The position numbers and the translations under genes were made by a program. Source: Roseiarcus sp963761435 (GTDB lineage: Bacteria; Pseudomonadota; Alphaproteobacteria; Rhizobiales; Beijerinckiaceae). From it: a DNA stretch of 64,000 nt. Location: assembly GCA_963761435.1 (NCBI GenBank), contig CAVXHJ010000006.1:62001-126000 (forward strand), read 5' to 3'. This document shows, one piece after another, positions 45,176 through 54,235 of the stretch. Below the pieces are notes generated by a model. It had not been told where the DNA came from and did not search any database. It saw only the letters and a program-made list of their open reading frames with translations. The stretch's first letter is position 1. Each line of letters begins with the position of its first letter.

Positions 45176-45274
45176 CCGCCCGAACCTTCGACTTGGGCGA
45201 TGATGCTGATCGGCTTCGCCGGACTTGGTTTTGCGGGGTTGACGAGCGAACGCAGGCGCGCCCGACTCGCCTGA
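45176..45274 (+). pseudogene. Orphan PEP-CTERM sorting signal (gene relic)
   Basis: The frame reads PPEPSTWAMMLIGFAGLGFAG followed by LTSERRRARLA and a stop. This is a full PEP-CTERM signal: PEP motif, hydrophobic helix, Arg-rich end. An in-frame TGA stands directly upstream (45173-45175), and no exported passenger is visible in any frame. It is therefore the tail of a lost or broken PEP-CTERM protein. Such proteins are processed by exosortase and tied to exopolysaccharide export. Confidence 0.75.
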
Positions 45275-45431
45275 CGCGGCTCACGCGGGGGCGATGAGTT
45301 CGCTCATGGCCGAGGTCGTCGAGGAGCATGCGCCTCCATAGGGTCGACCCCGGCCGCCATCCCGGCGCCCGAACGCAGATGCCGCCGTCCAGCTTGCGAT
45401 GTGGTAGAACCTGCCTCGAGCGAGGGCCGCC

Positions 45432-46673
45432 ATGAGTGAACCGGAGAGCGCGCCCTTTACCGCCTTCCACAGCCACGTTTTCCTTGGCGAAGGGCACGAG
45501 AGAAGCGAACGCAGGACCTGGGCGGTGATCTGGCTCTGCGCCGCGATGATGGCGCTCGAGATCATCGGCGGTTGGCTGTTCGGCTCGATCGCCTTGATCG
45601 CAGACGGCGTCCACATGAGCACGCACGCCGGGGCGCTTCTCCTGGCGGCGCTCGCCTATACCCTGGCCCGACGCTACGCCAATGACCCCCGCTTCACCTT
45701 CGGCACCGGCAAGCTCGGCGACCTCGCCGGCTTCACGAGCGCGATCATTCTGGCGATGATCGCGCTTCTGGTCGGCTATGAGGCGGCGACCCGGTTTTTC
45801 GCGCCAACGCCGATCAGCTTCGCCGAGGCGATCCCGATCGCCATCCTTGGGCTCGGCGTCAATATCGCGAGCGCGTGGTTGCTAAGCGGCGGCGTTCATC
45901 TGGGCCATAGCCACGACCACCGCCACGCGCTAGCGCATCCCAAGCATGACCACGACGAGTCCAAGCGCATCGAGACCAAGAATGGAGCCGTCGTGCTCGC
46001 CGTGTTCGAGGCCGGCGTTCCGCCGCGATTCCGGCTCAAGGCCGAAACTGGACCCGAATTGAAAGCGTCTGATGTTTCGGTCGAAACCGTGCGGCCGAAC
46101 GGCGCGCGGCAGACGTTTTCGTTCGCCGATCGCGGCGATTTTCTTGAATCGACCGACGAGATTCCTGAGCCGCACGCGTTCGACGCCAACGTCACAATCA
46201 ATGAAGAGACGCATGCGACCCTCTTCGAGGAGCACACGCATGGCGCGGCAGGGCGCGACAACAATATGCGCGCAGCCATCTTCCATGTCATGGCCGACGC
46301 AACGGTGTCGGTCATGGTCATCGTGGGCCTTGCGCTTGCATGGGCATTCGGCTGGTTATGGATGGACGCTTTCGCCGGCATTGTCGGCGCATTCGTGATT
46401 GCGAGCTGGTCAGTCGCGCTCATCCGCGACACCGGCGCCGTTCTTCTGGACATGAACCCGGATCGCGACCTGGCCGACAATCTGCGCCGGGCGATCGAAA
46501 CCGACGGTGACCGGGTCGCCGATCTGCATCTCTGGCGCCTTGGTCCTGGGCATCTTGGCGCGGTCGTGTCCGTGGTCACGCCAACTGGGCGGTCGGAGGC
46601 CGACTATCGGTTGAAGTTAGCGGGATTCCGGTCGCTCTCGCACCTGACGATCGAGGTCAGGCGCGCGGCCTAG
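45432..46673 (+). CDS. dmeF: DmeF-type cation diffusion facilitator
   Basis: 413 residues. A proton-driven exporter of divalent metals, in this clade mainly Co and Ni. CDF signatures: ALIADGVHMSTHAGALLLAAL and HVMADATVSVMVIVGLAL. A long cytosolic loop starts with a His-rich stretch (HLGHSHDHRHALAHPKHDHD) and holds an extra region of about 90 residues (about 180-275), as in DmeF. Together with NicO/DUF1007 it makes a metal-efflux neighbourhood. The regulator DmeR, usually adjacent, is not seen. Confidence 0.9.
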   Translation: MSEPESAPFTAFHSHVFLGEGHERSERRTWAVIWLCAAMMALEIIGGWLFGSIALIADGVHMSTHAGALLLAALAYTLARRYANDPRFTFGTGKLGDLAGFTSAIILAMIALLVGYEAATRFFAPTPISFAEAIPIAILGLGVNIASAWLLSGGVHLGHSHDHRHALAHPKHDHDESKRIETKNGAVVLAVFEAGVPPRFRLKAETGPELKASDVSVETVRPNGARQTFSFADRGDFLESTDEIPEPHAFDANVTINEETHATLFEEHTHGAAGRDNNMRAAIFHVMADATVSVMVIVGLALAWAFGWLWMDAFAGIVGAFVIASWSVALIRDTGAVLLDMNPDRDLADNLRRAIETDGDRVADLHLWRLGPGHLGAVVSVVTPTGRSEADYRLKLAGFRSLSHLTIEVRRAA

Positions 46674-46768
46674 TCTCTTATGTTCGCGGTCAAGAGGGAA
46701 GGCGCGTTTGAGCGCCCGCGCGGCGGAAAGGCCGTCGGCGAGAAAGGCTTGGCAGCGCAGAGCTGGGA
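46674..46768. other. Junction between dmeF and the mobile-element relic
   Basis: A short gap without recognisable gene or repeat; no clear attachment site was found. Confidence 0.3.
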
Positions 46769-47626
46769 GTGGAGCGAGAGACGACGGTTGATCAAACTCT
46801 TACCGAAGCCGCGAAAATGGCGCCAGGCGTGCTGGTCGTCGGGTCGCTGCCAGAGAGCGACATGGAGGCCGGAGGACCATGCGCCGCCGACGCGCTGCGC
46901 CGCATGGAGAAGGTGTTCGGTCCCGTGCAGTCGCCCTGGCGCCGGCGTCTGGCGACGAGACTTACGAGATCATCCGCCGCCGCCTGTTCCAGCCGCTCGA
47001 CGCGGACGGCGAGAAGGCACGCGACGTCTTCTCCGACCTGGAGATGACAGGCGGCGCCAAGCCGGGGACGATTGTCGAGTTCGTGAGCCTACGACGACGC
47101 CGCAGGCCGCAAGCGCCTGTCGCTCGCCGCTCGATCGGATCTCACGATCGAAGCGTAGATCTCGGCGGCCGGCGCCACCTGGCTCGACCGCCAGGTTCTC
47201 GCGAAGGTGTGTGCGCTCAGCAGCGGCGGCTTTGGCGCCGAGCTCAACCAGGCGATGGATCGTCGAATCGATCACCTTGTCGAGCAGGATCTGGCCCGGC
47301 GGCAAGGTCGGCGGGCCATCTTCGCTCGCGACCTCCTCAATACGCTCCGCAGGCGCGAGCTCGACGAGGCCGCCGCCAGCCTGTCGGCGGAGACGGGACT
47401 CGGCCATCGACCATCAGCCGAGGGGGAGAACGTTGCGCGCGTCTATCGCCAGCGCGTGACGCTCGCGTCCGGACGTTTCGCCATGATCGATGACGGGATG
47501 GGCTTTCAGCTCGTCCCCTGGCAGCCGACGTTCGAGCAGCAACTCGGCCACCGGGTCACCGGTGTGATGGCTCCGGGCGGTAACATTGATTGGAATTTCG
47601 GGCGCAAGCGCGGACTCGGAATCTGA
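46769..47626 (+). pseudogene. Relic of an integrative element: ATPase (DUF499) and relaxase (DUF3363) fragments
   Basis: Frame 1 (from 46769) reads MAPGVLVVGSLPESDMEAGG and ALRRMEKVFGPVQSPW, a DUF499-type ATPase part. It shifts frame near 46935 to ASGDETYEIIRRRLFQPLDA, then runs directly into a DUF3363 relaxase part (SDLEMTGGAKPGTIVEF). A further frame break leads to RKRLSLAARSDLTIEA, then an in-frame TAG at about 47157 and ATWLDRQVLAKVCALSSGGF to the natural end GNIDWNFGRKRGLGI. The ATPase and relaxase pieces are fused by deletion. Several independent lesions show real decay. Confidence 0.75.
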
Positions 47627-47722
47627 TTGGGGGATTGGGGCGGACTGCGGGCATTCCCTGACGACACTTGTAGGGAAGATGTCCACCCTGAGCGGACATC
47701 CCGTAATGCGGGAAAAGCTTCG

Positions 47723-48625
47723 CTACTCCTGCGCCGCGGCCTCGAGGATAACCCCGCGCAGCCATATCAGACCGGCGTCCTGCGAGCGGTACTTATGCCA
47801 TTGAACCGACTGCTGCATCTTCGGAAGACGGTAGGGTAACTCTATGATCTTGATCGGGAGCGTCTGCGCGGCTTGATTGGCCAGCCGTCGGTGGATCGTT
47901 GCAACGCGGTCAGTTCCAATGACGAGGAGCGGCATCGTGTTGAAGCTGTAGGTCATGACGTCCGTTCGCCGGACCAGATCGCGCCGCTTGAAGAAAAGCG
48001 ATTCGAGCGATGGCGCGCCGCCTGGGGCCTGCATCGCAACATGCGATGCCTCGGCAAAGGAACGACGAGTGAGTTTCTCCCTTGCGAGCCTTCCCTCAGT
48101 CCAAACGATTGCGCAGAATTCCTCTTCGAGAATGATCTCGAAAGGATGCTGGCGTGAGCAGAATTCCTTCGGGATGATCAGCAGATCGACGTCACCGCGC
48201 TCAAGGAGTTGTTCGGGCCCATCAACCTGGTGGAGAAAGTTGAACCTCACCGTCGAGCCCGCCATTCGACAAAGCGCCAAAACCTTCGGCACAAGCGTCG
48301 CAAGGGTGTAGTCGGAGACCAGCACGTTGAACTGGCGATCCGACCTGGCGGGATCGAAGTCGGCTGTCGTTGCAATCGTCCATTCGACCCGAACGAGAAC
48401 ATCTCGAACTGCGTCTTTCAAGGCCTCGCCGCGCGGCGTCAGCTCCATCCGACGCCCGATCTTCACGAGAAGATCGTCGCCGAAATAGTCGCGCAGACGA
48501 AGCAGCGCGTTGCTCATTGCGGACTGCGTCATGTGCATCCGGGCCGCTGCGCCGCTCACACTGCGCAAGTTGAGCAGGTGATCGAGGGCCACAAGGAGAT
48601 TCAGATCGAGCTTGTTGAACCGCAT
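47723..48625 (-). CDS. LysR-family regulator of the catabolic island
   Basis: 300 residues. N-terminal helix-turn-helix: LDLNLLVALDHLLNLRSVSG, AARMHMTQSAMSNALLRLRDYF, with LTPRGEAL at the end of the domain. The effector domain resembles NodD/LinR-like members (FEIILEEEFCAIVW). It diverges from the hydrolase gene and probably activates the island when its inducer is present. It is the nearest regulator to all these genes. Confidence 0.9.
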   Translation of the reverse strand: MRFNKLDLNLLVALDHLLNLRSVSGAAARMHMTQSAMSNALLRLRDYFGDDLLVKIGRRMELTPRGEALKDAVRDVLVRVEWTIATTADFDPARSDRQFNVLVSDYTLATLVPKVLALCRMAGSTVRFNFLHQVDGPEQLLERGDVDLLIIPKEFCSRQHPFEIILEEEFCAIVWTEGRLAREKLTRRSFAEASHVAMQAPGGAPSLESLFFKRRDLVRRTDVMTYSFNTMPLLVIGTDRVATIHRRLANQAAQTLPIKIIELPYRLPKMQQSVQWHKYRSQDAGLIWLRGVILEAAAQE

Positions 48626-48827
48626 GGGTCACGCAGAGGTCGAAGTCTGAGTCAATGCTCATTCATTTACGAAATCAATAGTCGCTATTTTAACAATCAA
48701 TTTTTCTTGTGCAAGATCTGCTGCTAGTGGGCGTGGAGAGGAGGACGTCCATGGCTCTTTGCAAGACCAGCGCAGGTAGGCGCCGGACAGGCGCGCAGCC
48801 TCGAAGCGGAATCGGGGGGTAACGCCA
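48626..48827. promoter_or_regulatory. Divergent LysR control region
   Basis: Holds the palindrome AATAG-TCG-CTATT at 48677-48689 in an AT-rich tract, the type of site LysR proteins bind (T-N11-A). The rest toward the hydrolase start is GC-rich with GGAGAGGAGGA near 48735 and no gene. Confidence 0.5.
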
Positions 48828-50000
48828 ATGTTCAGGTACTTCCCGACCAACTACGTCTGGAACCTCTCCGTCGATCTCGCGATCGAGATGGGCGCCAAGA
48901 TTGGCGAGATCGAGGAGATGTGCGCGCCTCTGCTGGAGGCCGCCAAGCAGCCTGACGCCTCCGGAACAACCGCCTTCCGCGAGACATGGTCGAGAATGGG
49001 CGACAAGCTCTATGAGCTTGCCGAAGAGGACGAAGGACGGGGCCGGCTGATTTCAGCCGGTGACAAGTACGGGCGCGCGGCGACCTATTACCTGACCGCC
49101 GAGCGTCTCCAGGCGCACAACGCGCCGGGCCGCCTCGACCTCTACAAGCGCATGCTGTCCGTTTTCGAGCGCGGCGTGCGGCTTGCGCACGAGAACTGCG
49201 AGCGCGTCGAGATCCCTTACGACAAAACCCATCTGTCGGCGCTTTACACGCGCGCCGAAGGCGTCGAGGGGCGCGCGCCGATCCTTGTCCAGCTCAATGG
49301 TCTCGATTCCACAAAGGAGATGAAATACCGCGTCGGCCTGCCGCGCTGGCTCGCCCAGCGTGGCGTCTCGTCCCTCGTCGTCGATCAGCCGGGAACCGGC
49401 GAGGCGCTCCGCCTTCAGGGCCTGCACGCCGTCTACAATTCGGAGATTTGGGCGAGCAAGATCGTCGACTGGCTCGAGACGCGCGAAGACGTCGACCCGA
49501 AGCGGATCGGCCTCGAGGGTGTTTCGCTGGGCGGCTATTACTGCCCGCGTGCCGTCGCCTTCGAGCCGCGCTTCGCCTGCGGGGTCGTCTGGGGCGCCAA
49601 TCATGACTGGCGCGACGTCCAAAAGAAGCGCCTCGAGCGCGAGGGCAATTTCCCGGTGCCGCATTATTGGGAGCACGTGCGCTGGGTCTGGGGCGCGAAG
49701 GACCAGGACGACTTCATGCGCATCGCCGAGAACGTTCACCTCGACGGGGTGCTCGACCGCATCAAGGTCCCCTTCCTCGTCACCCACGGCGAGAAGGACT
49801 CGCAAATCCCGCTGCACTGGGCTCAGCGCACCTATGAGCAACTCGCCAATAGCCCCCAGAGGGAGCTGAAAATCTTCGGCGAGCGCGAGGGCGGCGTGCA
49901 GCATTCGAGCTTCGACAATTCCGCCAATGCCGGGGCCTATATCGCCGACTGGGTCGCAGAGACGCTCGGCGGCCACACCGCCATCGCCAAAGCCAATTGA
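48828..50000 (+). CDS. Alpha/beta hydrolase (C-C hydrolase-like)
   Basis: 390 residues. The nucleophile elbow is GVSLGGYY (serine about residue 230), the acid is in THGEKDSQIP, and the His is near GVQHSSFDN. The N-terminal helical part (about 1-120) and overall layout resemble 2,6-dihydroxypseudooxynicotine hydrolase, which cuts a C-C bond in nicotine breakdown; others in this group are esterases. First gene of the island's main operon, 13 bases before the next gene. Confidence 0.75.
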   Translation: MFRYFPTNYVWNLSVDLAIEMGAKIGEIEEMCAPLLEAAKQPDASGTTAFRETWSRMGDKLYELAEEDEGRGRLISAGDKYGRAATYYLTAERLQAHNAPGRLDLYKRMLSVFERGVRLAHENCERVEIPYDKTHLSALYTRAEGVEGRAPILVQLNGLDSTKEMKYRVGLPRWLAQRGVSSLVVDQPGTGEALRLQGLHAVYNSEIWASKIVDWLETREDVDPKRIGLEGVSLGGYYCPRAVAFEPRFACGVVWGANHDWRDVQKKRLEREGNFPVPHYWEHVRWVWGAKDQDDFMRIAENVHLDGVLDRIKVPFLVTHGEKDSQIPLHWAQRTYEQLANSPQRELKIFGEREGGVQHSSFDNSANAGAYIADWVAETLGGHTAIAKAN

Positions 50001-50013
50001 GAGAAGACGCCCC

Positions 50014-50967
50014 ATGAACATCATCGGACCCGACGCGCTCGCTTTCGGCGTCGACGACGTCGCCGCCTGCAAGGATTATCTGATCGCCTTCGGGCTGAAG
50101 CCTATAGGCGTCGACGAGACCGGCGGCTTCTTCGAGGCCCTCGACGGCACCGGCGTCCTCATCCGCGGCCGGACCGATCCACGGCTGCCGGCGGCGCTCG
50201 AGACCGCGACCATGATGCGCCAGACCGTCTATGGCGTCGCCGACCAAGCGACGGTCGACGCGATCGGCGACGAGCTCGCAAAGGACCGTCAGGTCAATCG
50301 GCTCGACGACGGCGCCGTCGAAGCGACCGACGACCACGGCTTCGCCCTGAAGTTTCAGGTGACGAAGAGGCGCAAGCTCGACATGGCGCCCGAGATCGTC
50401 AATGCGCCGGGCTCCCGTCCCCCGCGCGGCCCCAACAAAATCGGCGTCTGGGAAGAGATGCCCGCGGCGCCGCGCACCCTCTCGCATGTCGTCTGCTTCG
50501 TGCCGGACATTCCCAGCGCGGAGGCCTTCTACGTGAAGCGTCTCGGCTTCAAGGTCACGGACCGCTTCAACGGCGTCGGCCCGTTCCTGAGGCCGGCCGG
50601 CACGACCGACCATCACACGCTCTTTTTCATCCAGACGCCGGTCTACATGAAAGGCTGCGAGCATTTCGCCTTCCACATGGGTGGCCCCACCGAGCTCATG
50701 CTGGCCGGCTCACGTTTCATGCGCGCGGGCTACCAGTCCTTCTGGGGTCCCGGGCGGCACAAGTTCGGCTCGAATTGGTTCTGGTACTTCAACAGCCCGC
50801 TCGGCTGTCACGTCGAATACGACGCCGACATGGACCAGCACGACGATGAATGGTCTCCGCGCGAAGCTCCCATGGGACCGGAAGGCGCCCAGGCGTTTCT
50901 GTTCGAGTACCGCGAGCGCTGGGCGCCGGGCGGTCCGCCTCCCGGCGCGAAGGGGGCGGGCCACTGA
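50014..50967 (+). CDS. VOC-family extradiol dioxygenase-like protein
   Basis: 317 residues, two glyoxalase/dioxygenase repeats. The second half has likely iron ligands: His in LSHVVCFVPDI, His in CEHFAFHMGG, Glu in CHVEYDADMD, as in type I extradiol ring-cleaving dioxygenases. WFWYFNSPLGCHVEY matches the C-terminal signature of the class. Likely opens a catechol-type ring; the substrate is unknown. The stop shares a base with the next start (TGATG). Confidence 0.75.
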   Translation: MNIIGPDALAFGVDDVAACKDYLIAFGLKPIGVDETGGFFEALDGTGVLIRGRTDPRLPAALETATMMRQTVYGVADQATVDAIGDELAKDRQVNRLDDGAVEATDDHGFALKFQVTKRRKLDMAPEIVNAPGSRPPRGPNKIGVWEEMPAAPRTLSHVVCFVPDIPSAEAFYVKRLGFKVTDRFNGVGPFLRPAGTTDHHTLFFIQTPVYMKGCEHFAFHMGGPTELMLAGSRFMRAGYQSFWGPGRHKFGSNWFWYFNSPLGCHVEYDADMDQHDDEWSPREAPMGPEGAQAFLFEYRERWAPGGPPPGAKGAGH

Positions 50968-51302
50968 TGACCCGTCTGATTGGACAGATCGACGATCTTC
51001 GCGAGGGGGAAGCTCACGCTTTCGGGCCGTTCGACGGCTCGCGCGTCAAAGCCTTCGCGGTGCGCAAGAACGGCTGTCTCTACGCCTATTGGGACGCCTG
51101 CCCGCACTATGGCGGAACGCCGATGGCGTGGCGCAGCAACGCCTATCTCAACGCCGCCGGCGATCGCATCGTCTGCGCCTCGCACGGGGCCGAATTCGAG
51201 ATTGAAACCGGGCTATGCGTCCACGGGGCCGCGCTCGGACTGACGCTTGACCCGGCGCCCATCGCGGCAACGGCGGACGGCGCGATCGTCTTCAATCCAT
51301 AA
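50967..51302 (+). CDS. Rieske [2Fe-2S] ferredoxin-like protein
   Basis: 111 residues. Cluster ligands in CPHYGG (about 49-54) and CASHGAEF. The small size suits a ferredoxin or a regulatory/electron-transfer partner of an oxygenase rather than an oxygenase alpha subunit. No reductase lies nearby. It overlaps the dioxygenase gene by one base. Confidence 0.88.
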   Translation: MTRLIGQIDDLREGEAHAFGPFDGSRVKAFAVRKNGCLYAYWDACPHYGGTPMAWRSNAYLNAAGDRIVCASHGAEFEIETGLCVHGAALGLTLDPAPIAATADGAIVFNP

Positions 51303-51321
51303 GGAAGCGGGAGGAAATATC

Positions 51322-52452
51322 ATGCTGGCCAAGGGACTCAAGATCCTCGTCATTGGCGGCGGCTTCTCAGGCATGACCGCCGCCATCCAGCTGCGGAAGG
51401 CGGGCGCGGACGTGGAGATCGTCGAGATCGATCCGGGCTGGCGATCGTACGGAGCGGGGATCACGCTTGGCGGCGCGACTCTGAGAGCCCTTCGCGAGAT
51501 CGGCGTCCTCGACGAATTCCTGAAGCGCGGCGACGTAGCGGACGGGCTCGATCTCTTCACCGCAGGGGGACATAAGATCGCGAGCATTCCGACGCCGCGC
51601 CTCGCCGGCCCGGATGTTCCCGGTGCAGGCGCTATCATGCGGCCGGTCCTCGCCGCCATTCTCGCGGAGGCCACCAAGGTTGCAGGAACGAAGGTTCGGC
51701 TCGGAAGCACCTTCAAAGAGATCGCCGACGGCCCCGACATATTGCGCGTGACGTTCAACGACGACCGGCAGGCGAGCTACGATCTCGTGATCGGTGCGGA
51801 CGGGCTCTACTCGGAGACACGGAAAGCGATCTTCCCAGACGCCCCCGCGCCCCGCTACACCGGGCAGTGCGTGTGGCGGGCCGTTGTGCCTCGCATGGCT
51901 GAAGTCAACGCACCGATCATGTGGCTGGGGGACAAGGTTAAGGTCGGCGTCAACCCGGTCTCGCGCGACGAGATGTATATGTTTGTCACGGAAGACCGGC
52001 CGACAAACGACTATATTGATCCTTCGCGGTTCGTGTCCCTGCTGAAGGCCATGATCGCGCCCTTCGCAGCTCCCATTGTCAGGGCGATCCATGATTCGCT
52101 GAACGATCGGTCCCGAATCGTCTACCGGCCGCTGGAGGCGCTGCTTGTGCCTCGCCCGTGGTCGAAGGGACGCGTCGTCCTTATCGGCGACGCCGTGCAC
52201 GCCACGACGCCGCACCTCGCCTCGGGCGCCTGCATCGGTATTGAAGACGCCATCGTACTAGCGGAGGAGATCGGCGCCGCGGACAGCGTCGAAAAGGCGC
52301 TGAAAGCTTTCGAGGATCGCCGCTGGGAGCGCTGCCGCATGGTGGTCGAAAACTCCGTGCGGCTCGGCGAGCTCGAAATCACCAACGGCGACAAGGCCGA
52401 GCACGCCGATCTCATGCGGATTTCGATGATCTCGCTGGCGGCCCCGATCTGA
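51322..52452 (+). CDS. FAD-dependent aromatic monooxygenase
   Basis: 376 residues. The FAD motif is GGGFSGMTAAIQLRKAGADVE (in two parts), the DG motif is GADGLYSETRK, and the second FAD motif is GDAVHATTPHLASGACIGIEDA, the PHBH/salicylate hydroxylase class. It would hydroxylate an aromatic ring with NAD(P)H and oxygen, feeding the ring-opening step. RBS GGGAGGAAAT precedes the ATG at 51322. Confidence 0.88.
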   Translation: MLAKGLKILVIGGGFSGMTAAIQLRKAGADVEIVEIDPGWRSYGAGITLGGATLRALREIGVLDEFLKRGDVADGLDLFTAGGHKIASIPTPRLAGPDVPGAGAIMRPVLAAILAEATKVAGTKVRLGSTFKEIADGPDILRVTFNDDRQASYDLVIGADGLYSETRKAIFPDAPAPRYTGQCVWRAVVPRMAEVNAPIMWLGDKVKVGVNPVSRDEMYMFVTEDRPTNDYIDPSRFVSLLKAMIAPFAAPIVRAIHDSLNDRSRIVYRPLEALLVPRPWSKGRVVLIGDAVHATTPHLASGACIGIEDAIVLAEEIGAADSVEKALKAFEDRRWERCRMVVENSVRLGELEITNGDKAEHADLMRISMISLAAPI

Positions 52453-52469
52453 AATCGGCGAACGGGGGA

Positions 52470-53645
52470 ATGTCGATGAGGACAAGCACGGAGAAATGGC
52501 CGGGGCGTATCGCGCTGATGTTGGCTCATTGCGCCGGCATGGTCGACCTTGTCGCCTTGCCGGTATGGGTCGGCGCGTTGATCGCGCAATATCATTTTTC
52601 CCCGGCGCAGGCCGGCGGCCTCGCGACGCTGTTTCTGGTTGGCGCGGTGCTTAGCAGCTTGTTCTTCGCGCCACGGTTCAACCGGATCGATTCCCGCACT
52701 GCAGCGACCGCCGGGTTCGCGCTCGCGTGCCTAGCGTTTCTGGCAGCGGCGATGGTTTCCGATCTCACTCCCCTTGCCGCGTTGCATTTCGTAGCAGGCG
52801 TCGCAATCGGCTGCGCGCTGAGCTTCACCCACGGCACGATCGCCCACAGCGCCAATCCGCATCGGCTCTTCGCCATCGTCGGGATGGCGCTCGGTGTGTT
52901 TGCAATCGTCTTTCTCGGGACAACGCCCAACCTCATCGCAGCTCTTGGCGGCCCGGTGCTCTTCAGAACCTTCGCCGTTATCATGGCTATCGCAGCGATC
53001 GCAGCGATAGTCACGTTCCCGACGGCGACGGCGCGCAGCGACGAGGACATCATAGAAGAAGTCTCCCATCTGCGCCCCGCGGTGTGGTTCGGGATCGCAG
53101 GCATCAGTTGCATGGCGCTTACGCAGGCGATGATGTTCAGCTTCCTTGAGCGGATCGGCATCGATCGCGGCTTTGGGCGGGAGGCTGTAACGGGCGTCTT
53201 GATCGCGCTGGGCTTCGCCAACCTCTTTCCTGCGCCGCTTGCCGCGTTCCTCGAAAAGCGCGTTTCACCGCACGCGGTCCTGTTGGTCGGCCCGATCGTA
53301 CAGGCCCTGATCGCGCTCGCCATTTCCTTTGGCGTCACCTTTCCTGCTTACGCCGCGCCGGCGGTCTTCTTTGCCGCAGTGATGATTTTTACCCACACCT
53401 TCGCGTTCGGCGTCCTCTCGAAGCTCGATCCGACGGCCCGGGCTCTCGCCGGCACGCCTGCGATGCTCATGATCGGAGCGGCGGTGGGTCCAATCCTAGG
53501 AGGAACGCTCGTACAGGGTTTCGGTTACGGCAGCCTCGGGGTTGTGGCCGTCATTGTCGCGGCGATTGCAGTTTTTCTCTTCTCGAGGGTGCACGCGCCG
53601 CACGTCCCAGTCCTCGACGCGTCCGACGAGCCAAAGGCAGCCTGA
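52470..53645 (+). CDS. MFS transporter
   Basis: 391 residues, about twelve hydrophobic segments. The N-terminus starts with WPGRIALMLAHCAGMVDLVA. A cytosolic loop lies around ATARSDEDIIEEVSHLRP. Probably brings in the island's substrate or exports an intermediate. It lies between the monooxygenase and the cupin gene, with short gaps on both sides. Confidence 0.83.
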   Translation: MSMRTSTEKWPGRIALMLAHCAGMVDLVALPVWVGALIAQYHFSPAQAGGLATLFLVGAVLSSLFFAPRFNRIDSRTAATAGFALACLAFLAAAMVSDLTPLAALHFVAGVAIGCALSFTHGTIAHSANPHRLFAIVGMALGVFAIVFLGTTPNLIAALGGPVLFRTFAVIMAIAAIAAIVTFPTATARSDEDIIEEVSHLRPAVWFGIAGISCMALTQAMMFSFLERIGIDRGFGREAVTGVLIALGFANLFPAPLAAFLEKRVSPHAVLLVGPIVQALIALAISFGVTFPAYAAPAVFFAAVMIFTHTFAFGVLSKLDPTARALAGTPAMLMIGAAVGPILGGTLVQGFGYGSLGVVAVIVAAIAVFLFSRVHAPHVPVLDASDEPKAA

Positions 53646-53648
53646 TCG

Positions 53649-54235
53649 ATGAGCGAGGAACCATCATTTCCACCGATCCGTCGGATCGTTACCGGGCATG
53701 ACGATAACGGCCAAGCGATAGTCGCTACGGACGGCCCACTGCCAACCGTGGTCGAACTCTCCGCCCTGCCGGGAACAGTCTTCCATGAAGTGTGGAGTAC
53801 GGAGGGCAGTCCGGCCCCGGTTGGAAACAGACCCGATCCATCGACCGGCCCGATCAAATTGCCGCCGCCGATGCACGGGACGCGGATACGTTTCGTGGAC
53901 ATTCCGCCGGACACCGACGACTTCCTCAATCGGGGCGCCGAGCGGATGAACGCGGCTTTCACCGAGATCGGCGATGCACACGCCTCGACCGTCAAGGTCG
54001 ACTCCCCCATCCCCTGATGCATCGCACCGAGTCGGTCGACTACGGCATCGTTATCTCGGGCGAAATGACGCTGATTCTGGACAAGGGCGAGACGCTCCTG
54101 CGGGAGCGAGATGTCGTCATCCAGCGGGGCACGAACCACGCATGGGCTAACCGATCCGGCAAGCCCTGCCGGATGCTGTTCATCCTTGTCGACGGCCGCT
54201 TCGAGCCAGGGATTCCAGGCGCGAGGGAGGAACTC
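53649..54235 (+). pseudogene. Cupin-domain protein, frameshifted by one base
   Basis: The first part runs to DAHASTVKVDSP in one frame. The cupin barrel continues as MHRTESVDYGIVISGEMTLIL, RDVVIQRGTNHAWANRSGKP and CRMLFILVDGRFEP in another. Restoring one C in the run at 54004-54008 (five, expected six) joins them as HPLMHRTE. Cupins of this type are dioxygenases, isomerases or decarboxylases in aromatic pathways. After repair no stop is met before the FAH gene, which has its own RBS (GGGAGGAAC), so either a second slip exists or the two are fused. Confidence 0.75.
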
